From SVEL01 sp045126215 (GTDB lineage: Bacteria > Bacillota > Clostridia > Lachnospirales > Lachnospiraceae), in the NCBI GenBank assembly GCA_045126215.1, contig JBGVOD010000028.1, forward strand, positions 1 to 47,561: a DNA stretch of 47,561 bases, given 5' to 3'. The notes beneath the pieces are model-generated. The model saw nothing but the letters and a program-made list of their open reading frames with translations. It was not told the origin of the DNA and made no database searches. The position numbers were made by a program, and so were the translations under genes. This document shows, piece after piece, positions 41,821 to 47,561 of this stretch (position 1 is the stretch's first letter; each line of letters opens with the position of its first letter).

Positions 41821-43752
41821 TTATTTTTCTTTAATTCCGTATGCTTTAAATTCTCTTCCGTTTCCTTTATAGAATCTTGAGAACATTTCATAATACTCAA
41901 GACGAAGTACCTGAATACCTACTATAAGTCCTTCCAAGCCACACACAAATAAGTTACCTAAAACTACTACGACTATATTTCCCATTTCACCATTTTCAGC
42001 ACCGGCAAGCATCAGCACAACCTCCATCATTGCCGCATGGGAAACTGCAAAGGCTCCTACTCTGACAAAAGAAAGTGAATTTGAAAAATAGCTAAGCAAA
42101 AGTTCAAACAATTCGAAGAATGTCTGAGTAATAAACATTCCTACTCCGCCCTCAATCAGCTCTTTTCTTTTATTGAGCTTATTGATAATTGGCTCTTTCA
42201 ATGCAATAAGAATAATCGGTATTATAAACATTACAAGAAGGACTATTCCCCCCGGCAACTTATGTCCGGTCATGAAAAGCACAATACAAAGAACTGCGCT
42301 ACCGTAGAAAACAAGTCCTGCAAATCCATTTGCATCAAATATCATTCGCCCTCTGTTTCCTTCTTTGATGGAATTGATTATATTCATTACCATAGTAACA
42401 AGTATAAGTCCCATACCAAATCCTATTGCAACTACAAATACTGTGTTCAGCTTTCCAATAAATGGAAGATTAACCATTGCATTTGCAGGTCTTAACCAAA
42501 CCGCATCTATAATATCTTCAAATCCAAATATGCTTCCAAACATAAACCCAAATATTGTGGAGAAAAATCCGGCACATGAAATGATTGCTGCAAGGTTCAT
42601 CTTCTTTACTTTATATAATATGAAGCCTCCAATCATTAACAACAATCCCTGTCCCACATCTCCAAACATAGCGCCAAAAATGAAAGAATACGTAATTGCA
42701 ACAAATATTGTTGGATCCATCTCATTATACGATGGCAAACCATACATCTTTATATACATTTCAAAAGGTTTGAAAAGTTTAGGATTTTTAAGCTTTGTAG
42801 GTGGTCCGGCATCTACACTTCCGTGTTCTTCGTCGATTATACATATTGTATCTGGTTCATTCTCATTTATCTCTTTTTCAAAAGCTCTTGAATCTCGCTT
42901 GTCCATCCAGCCACAGAGAATATAGTATGCAATACCCGAATCCCTTGTGATAGCTGCATATTTTCTGATTTCAAAAGACTCCGACCTCTTTTTTACACTG
43001 GCTAAAGCATCATAAAACTCTTTCTCTTTCGACTCAAGCTTTGCCTTAAGCTGTTCCTTGGACTCTTTTATCTTTTGACCGATGTCATCTATTCTTCCTG
43101 TAAGGTAATCACATTCTTCCTTAGGTGTACCCACAACCTCTGATGGCATATATGTTCTTTCAAAATGTAGAGATGTATAAACTGCATCCACAGAATCTTT
43201 TTCATATGATGAGACAAAATATACACCCCATATATATTCCTCATCTTCCCTTGCCTTTACAAAGACTGATTCAATATTGTCATATACATACTCTTCAAAA
43301 TTGTTGTAATGTTCCTTTGAAATCCTTCCAAATCTATACTTCAGATTATGAAATGAGAGAATCTCATCAATCTTATAATCAAGTCCCAGGAATGGTTCTA
43401 CCTTTGAATACAACTCCTTAAGATGATCAAGCTCTACTCTTAACTCATCACTCCTTACCTTCTCCTCCATAAATTCATTGTACATTTCATCAATTAGTGA
43501 GACCGCACTATCTATGTCATCTATTACATTTCCTGTGATTCCTTTATCAAATAATGTTTCAAGTTCCTCAGCCTTTACTACAGACTCTCTATAAGGATTA
43601 GCGTCTACGAAAGGGTGAAGTGTATTTGAACTTTTAAGTTCTGATGGCGCATATTCCAAGTGAATTTCATATTTTGATAAATATTTTTCATAGACTCTGT
43701 CCAAATCATCCTTTGGACCGGTCACGCTGACAAAATTTAGTTTTGCTATCAC
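41821..43752 (-). CDS. atpI: V-type ATP synthase subunit I (membrane stator)
   Basis: 643 aa. The cytoplasmic N-terminal half (about 1-330) is alpha/beta and coiled coil, holding the peripheral stalks. The C-terminal half has seven or eight helices, starting at FVAITYSFIFGAMFGDVGQG, and includes the family block SLSFVRVGAFAVSHAAMMEV. This subunit forms the ion half-channels against the K ring. It lies between C and K in the operon, at normal length. Confidence 0.95.
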   Translation of the reverse strand: MIAKLNFVSVTGPKDDLDRVYEKYLSKYEIHLEYAPSELKSSNTLHPFVDANPYRESVVKAEELETLFDKGITGNVIDDIDSAVSLIDEMYNEFMEEKVRSDELRVELDHLKELYSKVEPFLGLDYKIDEILSFHNLKYRFGRISKEHYNNFEEYVYDNIESVFVKAREDEEYIWGVYFVSSYEKDSVDAVYTSLHFERTYMPSEVVGTPKEECDYLTGRIDDIGQKIKESKEQLKAKLESKEKEFYDALASVKKRSESFEIRKYAAITRDSGIAYYILCGWMDKRDSRAFEKEINENEPDTICIIDEEHGSVDAGPPTKLKNPKLFKPFEMYIKMYGLPSYNEMDPTIFVAITYSFIFGAMFGDVGQGLLLMIGGFILYKVKKMNLAAIISCAGFFSTIFGFMFGSIFGFEDIIDAVWLRPANAMVNLPFIGKLNTVFVVAIGFGMGLILVTMVMNIINSIKEGNRGRMIFDANGFAGLVFYGSAVLCIVLFMTGHKLPGGIVLLVMFIIPIILIALKEPIINKLNKRKELIEGGVGMFITQTFFELFELLLSYFSNSLSFVRVGAFAVSHAAMMEVVLMLAGAENGEMGNIVVVVLGNLFVCGLEGLIVGIQVLRLEYYEMFSRFYKGNGREFKAYGIKEK

Positions 43753-43769
43753 CGTATTTCACCTCATTC

Positions 43770-44804
43770 CTATAATATTTCCTCTGAAATTGCATCTTTT
43801 TTATATCCGTATCTAATACATTCTGCCAGTGTAATCAATTTCAGCATTTCTTCATTTTTCTCATATAAATATGCATTAATACATGCAACTGAATATGGAT
43901 TTAGTTTAAAAAATTTATTATATAATCTTGCAAGTACCATTTTGTATGTCTTGTCAATGCTACTATTTTTTGTATATTTTTCATCTACATACTTTCCATA
44001 TGAAGTCTTTCCCACTATAGCATTAAACTCATCCAAACCTCCTGCTTCCAGCATATTTTTAAACTCTTCTTTTGAGATTTTATAATGAATTGGAATAATA
44101 ATATTGTATATATCTTCCTTCTCGAGGTTATAATTTTTCTTTGCTCTGTATACCCACATTATATTTAATGCATCTATCTCTGTTCCAAGACATTCCGCTA
44201 TAAGTTTCATTTCCTTTGCATCAAAGCTCTTCCTCTTCTTCCATGCAAATTTAAAGAAAAACATATCAAGTGCCATTTCATAGTCAAATGTTGTACTGTC
44301 TTCATACTGACTTACCTTCAAAAGTACATCATAGTATATAGTTCCCTTAAGTGCTTCAATTATTTCACTTATGCTTGTGGCACTATATACACTCTCAATA
44401 TCTATATCAGAGAACTCATTAAAAATAACCTCTGCCATATCGTAATAAGATAAATTATCTTTGTAATTCAGACCTCTTATTGCACGTTTCAGCATGGTCA
44501 CTTCATACTTGATAAAATAAAGTTTCAAAAATTTTCTTTGGTCAATATTTGAAAATCTGTATATTTTTGAGAAATCTCTGTAAATACCATATGTTAACAA
44601 CTTCTCCAGATTCCCCCTGTGAATATCCTCTGGATTCACATCTGCAAATATGTCTGCAAAATTCTCTCTTTTCTTTAAATTATCAACAAATTCACTGATT
44701 CTTGATAATTCTGATAGTCTATCAAAGTCCTGCTTCTTTAAAAGCTTTCCTCTCATAGCCCTGACTTTTGTGGTAAGCCCACTATACTTAGTTAAGCTAC
44801 CCAT
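43770..44804 (-). CDS. atpC: V-type ATP synthase subunit C
   Basis: 344 aa, almost entirely helical, with the repeated NtpC/vacuolar d pattern: FADIFADVNPEDIHRGNLE, YRFSNIDQRKFLKLYFIKYEV and NIMWVYRAKKNYNLEKEDIY. It forms the socket linking the central stalk to the K ring. It follows the small stalk subunit by seven bases and precedes I. Confidence 0.92.
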   Translation of the reverse strand: MGSLTKYSGLTTKVRAMRGKLLKKQDFDRLSELSRISEFVDNLKKRENFADIFADVNPEDIHRGNLEKLLTYGIYRDFSKIYRFSNIDQRKFLKLYFIKYEVTMLKRAIRGLNYKDNLSYYDMAEVIFNEFSDIDIESVYSATSISEIIEALKGTIYYDVLLKVSQYEDSTTFDYEMALDMFFFKFAWKKRKSFDAKEMKLIAECLGTEIDALNIMWVYRAKKNYNLEKEDIYNIIIPIHYKISKEEFKNMLEAGGLDEFNAIVGKTSYGKYVDEKYTKNSSIDKTYKMVLARLYNKFFKLNPYSVACINAYLYEKNEEMLKLITLAECIRYGYKKDAISEEIL

Positions 44805-44811
44805 AATACCG

Positions 44812-45138
44812 CTACTCCTTAATTATTCGTTCAAATATAGCCTTTGCATACTTCTCATGATTGTCGTTGAAATCTTCTTCCATCTTATTTACATAAGCTA
44901 CGATTTCGGCTCTCATATCAGTTAACTCTTTCTTTTGAGTTTCTTCAAGATTATTTGTAAGTTCTTCCAGCTGTTTGCTGGTCTTCTCTTCAAACTCAGC
45001 ATCAAACTTTTTAATCTCAGACTCAATATACTTTGTATATGAGGCTTTCTCTTCTTCAGCATCGTTAATTACCTTTGCTGCAGATGCTTCGATTTTGGAA
45101 AGATTTGAAATAACCTGATCGATTTTCATTTCTTCCAT
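44812..45138 (-). CDS. V-type ATP synthase G/H-type peripheral stalk subunit
   Basis: 108 aa, a single long charged helix rich in Glu, Lys and Ala (KIEASAAKVINDAEEEKASY). This is the form of the G/H stalk partner of subunit E. The sequence is low in distinctive motifs, so the call rests on helix type, length and position as first gene of the ATPase set, between trmB and subunit C. It has a GGAG-type ribosome binding site. Confidence 0.8.
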   Translation of the reverse strand: MEEMKIDQVISNLSKIEASAAKVINDAEEEKASYTKYIESEIKKFDAEFEEKTSKQLEELTNNLEETQKKELTDMRAEIVAYVNKMEEDFNDNHEKYAKAIFERIIKE

Positions 45139-45150
45139 AATACTTCTCCT

Positions 45151-45792
45151 TTACACTCTTCTAACAGCCACTAATTTATTAATTGGATTGCCCATAGACG
45201 AAAACTTTTCTTCATATTCCGTCATGATATTGCCTTCATTCATAGGACTGTTATGTAAATCCCTGGTAAATTCCTTTACCATAAATGCTGTATTTTCAAT
45301 CTCTTCAAGAGAGAAATCAAACAACATATTATTATCGGTCTTAAACTCTACTATTCCACCCTGTGCCAAAATTACGTCATATCTTTTGAAGAACTCTTTT
45401 GATGTAAGTCTTCTCTTTGCATGCCTGTCCTTTGGCCATGGATCAGAGAAATTCAGATATATTCTATCTACTTCTCCCTCTTCAAATACATCAAGAATAT
45501 CTTCTGCATCCATTCTGATAAATATAAGATTATTTATATCAAGCTCCTGTCTCTTTTCAATAGCACGTACCAGTACACTGGAATATTTCTCTATACCTAT
45601 ATAATTTATATCCGGATTCTGTACTGCAAGGTCTGTAATAAATCTTCCCTTACCCATTCCTACTTCAATACGTATAGGATTGTTATTTCCAAACAATTCC
45701 TTCCACTTGCCTTTATATTCATTTGGTTCATTTATGGTAAATTCGCTATTTGCTATTGTTTCTCTTGAACCTTTTACATTTCTAAGTCTCAT
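45151..45792 (-). CDS. trmB: tRNA (guanine-N7-)-methyltransferase
   Basis: 213 aa. TrmB makes m7G46 in the tRNA variable loop using S-adenosylmethionine. The SAM motif EVGMGKGRF, the acidic IGIEKYS and the family-specific catalytic stretch LNFSDPWPKDRHAKRRLTS are all visible. The EFKTDN block near residue 148 is also conserved. Its stop is 12 bases before the V-ATPase stalk gene, so the two may share a transcript. A ribosome binding site AGAGG lies in the short upstream gap. Confidence 0.96.
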   Translation of the reverse strand: MRLRNVKGSRETIANSEFTINEPNEYKGKWKELFGNNNPIRIEVGMGKGRFITDLAVQNPDINYIGIEKYSSVLVRAIEKRQELDINNLIFIRMDAEDILDVFEEGEVDRIYLNFSDPWPKDRHAKRRLTSKEFFKRYDVILAQGGIVEFKTDNNMLFDFSLEEIENTAFMVKEFTRDLHNSPMNEGNIMTEYEEKFSSMGNPINKLVAVRRV

Positions 45793-45890
45793 CTTATATT
45801 ATACCTCTGAATATTATTTTCTTTTATGCCTAAAATTTCTTTTTTATGCCTTGAGTTTTTTCTTTTATTTCTTGAATCTCTTTTTTATAT
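45793..45890. other. 98-base gap before trmB with purine-rich repeats (minus strand)
   Basis: On the minus strand this holds imperfect units such as CAAGAAATAAAAG and AGGCATAAAA, the first also present upstream of the MutS2-like gene. No clear -35/-10 pair at 17-base spacing was found. Confidence 0.5.
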
Positions 45891-47213
45891 CTAGGATTCA
45901 TTATTTCTTTTTACATCATCAATATCATTATCGTCGGTGAGACTATCTATTTCATCTAAATTATCACTATCTACGATAATGTTTTTATCATATTCTGTCT
46001 CATCTATTATCATACCGACTCGCTGCATTATTCCGGTCTCCTCATCAACCTCAAAGACAATATCCCTTTCGATAATCTTTCTTGAAAGACTTCTGTCAAC
46101 AAGGAATGCAATTACTGCAACAACCGGTACGCCAAGGAACATTCCTATTACTCCTGCTAACCATCCTCCCACTGTAATGGCAAATATTATCCAAATTGGT
46201 CTAAGCCCTGTACTCTCGCCAAGAATACGAGGTCCAAGGTAAAGCCCGTCGAACTGTTGCAAGCATAAGATAAGCACAGCAAATATTAATGCATATTTAA
46301 AGTCAACAATAATAAGTAAAAGCACTCCAGGAACTGCACCAATAAATGGTCCAAAATAAGGTATCATATTCGTAATGCCAACAATAACACTTATTACTAA
46401 TGCATATGGAAGTCTAAACGCTGTCATTATAATAAAGCACAAGAACCCAATGATTATGGAATCAATCATCTTTCCAATAATAAAATCACCAAAGATTTCA
46501 TTACATTCACTTGCTGTATTAATAAATCTGTCGCCTTTCTCTATTCCAAAAATTGCATATGTAATCTTCTTTGCGTTATTTATTAGTTTTGGTTTATCAA
46601 TAAGCATGTATATAGAAACAATAAGCGCTATAAAGAAATCAATAACACCTGAAATAACTGACACAGATGTGGAAAATACCGTAGGTAAAATCTCTGGTAA
46701 CTTATCAGTAATAAACGTAGAAACGATACCTGGGATATTACTTACGAAATCATATACAGGACCGAGATCAAACTCTTTGTATCTGTCATCTATACTCTGT
46801 ATCTCATTAAGTACTTTATTGTAACCAGTCTGCGCTGTCTTAATAAAGTCACTAATCTGACTGAGTGTTTCAACAACTTGTGGAATAATATAGAACATTA
46901 CTGTTATTATCACACCAAATACTATTATATATGCAAATAAAATCGAGAATACCTTTCTAATCTTAACGGACTTTATTCTAAATATCTTTTTTAATACCTT
47001 CGTACTTATAAACTTTGCAAGTGGATTAATTAGATATGCTATGAAGAAACCTAACAGGAACGATGATACTGCACCGATTAAATTTCCAAGAAATGATTTG
47101 ACCTCCGGAATTGACATAATAAGCTTTATGCCAAGAGCTGCCAGAATAATTGTAAAAAATGCATACACCGATATGCTATAATAACGATCATTTTTATTAA
47201 ATTTATGTTTCAT
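45891..47213 (-). CDS. AI-2E family membrane protein
   Basis: About 440 aa with six to eight membrane helices. The family blocks are present: GFFIAYLINPLAKFI near the start, then IGVTNMIPYFGPFIGAVPG-like residues near 300 and GGWLAGVIGMFLGVPVVAVI near 370. Members transport varied small solutes or ions; the AI-2 export role was shown only for some, so the name does not imply AI-2. A long acidic tail (DSDNLDEIDSLTDDNDID) ends the protein. The ATG at 47213 is chosen because the longer frame starts at TTG without a ribosome binding site. Confidence 0.88.
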   Translation of the reverse strand: MKHKFNKNDRYYSISVYAFFTIILAALGIKLIMSIPEVKSFLGNLIGAVSSFLLGFFIAYLINPLAKFISTKVLKKIFRIKSVKIRKVFSILFAYIIVFGVIITVMFYIIPQVVETLSQISDFIKTAQTGYNKVLNEIQSIDDRYKEFDLGPVYDFVSNIPGIVSTFITDKLPEILPTVFSTSVSVISGVIDFFIALIVSIYMLIDKPKLINNAKKITYAIFGIEKGDRFINTASECNEIFGDFIIGKMIDSIIIGFLCFIIMTAFRLPYALVISVIVGITNMIPYFGPFIGAVPGVLLLIIVDFKYALIFAVLILCLQQFDGLYLGPRILGESTGLRPIWIIFAITVGGWLAGVIGMFLGVPVVAVIAFLVDRSLSRKIIERDIVFEVDEETGIMQRVGMIIDETEYDKNIIVDSDNLDEIDSLTDDNDIDDVKRNNES

Positions 47214-47448
47214 AATTCCAAATACTCCAAACTTTTTAATTAAAAGATTCAAGTATGACAACGCCTGACAAATAACAATCTGTGATTCTATTTTAGAGAC
47301 TTTTCATACCTTTATCCCCGCCTACAAGTATAACAGTGTTTATACATAAAGTCAAAGAAGATATACCCATTTTTTCAATCAAAATCAGCGTTTTTTCAAC
47401 CTTTTGCTTCTCACTCTCTAAAAAAAAATAATTTTTTTTAAAAAATGC

Positions 47449-47477
47449 TTGCATTTTTTTTTAGTATCCTATATAAT
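47449..47477 (+). promoter_or_regulatory. Promoter of tRNA-Lys
   Basis: TTGCAT (47449-47454) and a perfect TATAAT (47472-47477) with a 17-base spacer of mostly T. The tRNA starts 39 bases after the -10. Confidence 0.8.
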
Positions 47478-47516
47478 AACCCTTGCGTTAAACAATACGT
47501 GTCAGTTAAATAGTGA

Positions 47517-47561
47517 GCGCGATTAGCTCAGTTGGTAGAGCACCTGACTCTTAATCAGGGT
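47517..47561 (+). tRNA. tRNA-Lys (anticodon CTT), cut by the window end
   Basis: The visible part has a 5' acceptor GCGCGAT, D arm GCTC/GAGC with AGTTGGTA, and anticodon stem CCTGA/TCAGG with loop CTCTTAA, giving anticodon CTT. The variable loop, T arm and 3' acceptor strand are beyond the edge. Confidence 0.9.

Noticed and set aside
45891..47213. AI-2 exporter partner for luxS
   Set aside because: The AI-2E family name does not establish AI-2 transport. The gene is 36 kb from luxS, so no functional link can be claimed.

Overview
The window looks like a chromosomal segment of a low-G+C, Gram-positive anaerobe of the class Clostridia, most likely family Lachnospiraceae. The evidence is AT-rich Firmicutes-style coding sequence with strong AGGAGG ribosome binding sites, a V-type ATPase operon, LuxS/Pfs methyl recycling, DUF3881, DUF5711 and C_GCAxxG_C_C family proteins, and an SPQTG-type cell-wall sorting signal. 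The species call is inference. The left edge holds two tandem consensus promoters and a structured leader, on the minus strand, of what is almost certainly an rRNA operon starting just outside the window. The right edge enters a tRNA-Lys gene.

Layout. 0.7-6.3 kb: a minus-strand run of envelope and unknown genes (PilZ, an 87-aa unknown, a coiled-coil membrane protein, a LysM protein, DUF5711, CvpA). 6.5-7.6 kb: mnmA on the plus strand. 7.8-10.9 kb: an unknown membrane protein and the HAD phosphatase-TSCPD-luxS-pfs operon. 11-14.8 kb: DUF3881, a PfkB sugar kinase and a MutS2-like ATPase without a Smr domain. 14.8-15.5 kb: a non-coding stretch with pyrimidine-rich repeats and hairpins.

15.5-21.7 kb is the most suggestive region. 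An AgrC-like histidine kinase and LytTR response regulator lie upstream of a small secreted protein of unknown family, two FtsX/MacB-type permeases, an ABC ATPase and an overlapping Cys-rich C_GCAxxG_C_C protein. Palindromic promoter elements sit in front of both the kinase and the secreted-protein gene. It has the layout of a peptide-sensing or bacteriocin/immunity cassette, but the effector is not one I recognise.

22-27.9 kb: a DHH phosphoesterase, a DUF3592 membrane protein, a short UvrA-like ABC protein behind a MerR-type promoter with a 19-bp spacer, and an XRE regulator with two palindromic operators. 28-32.7 kb: an island of mixed and partly higher G+C content with a 5'-truncated wall-anchored protein, a frameshifted membrane gene, a lipoprotein with an HELSH zincin motif and a relaxase remnant. 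It abuts the 3' end of a tRNA-Arg(CCT) gene, a typical integration site. 33-35.2 kb: a membrane protein with a coiled coil and a DEDDh exonuclease. 35.2-45.8 kb: the V-type ATPase operon (stalk-C-I-K-F-E-A-B-D) between trmB and a D,D-carboxypeptidase. 45.9-47.2 kb: an AI-2E family membrane protein.

Gene starts were moved from the longest possible start to an internal ATG where the ribosome binding site or neighbouring stop codon argued for it. This applies to luxS, the ATPase K subunit, PfkB, the MutS2-like gene, DUF3881, the response regulator, the secreted protein, DHH, AI-2E and the unknown membrane gene near 8 kb.
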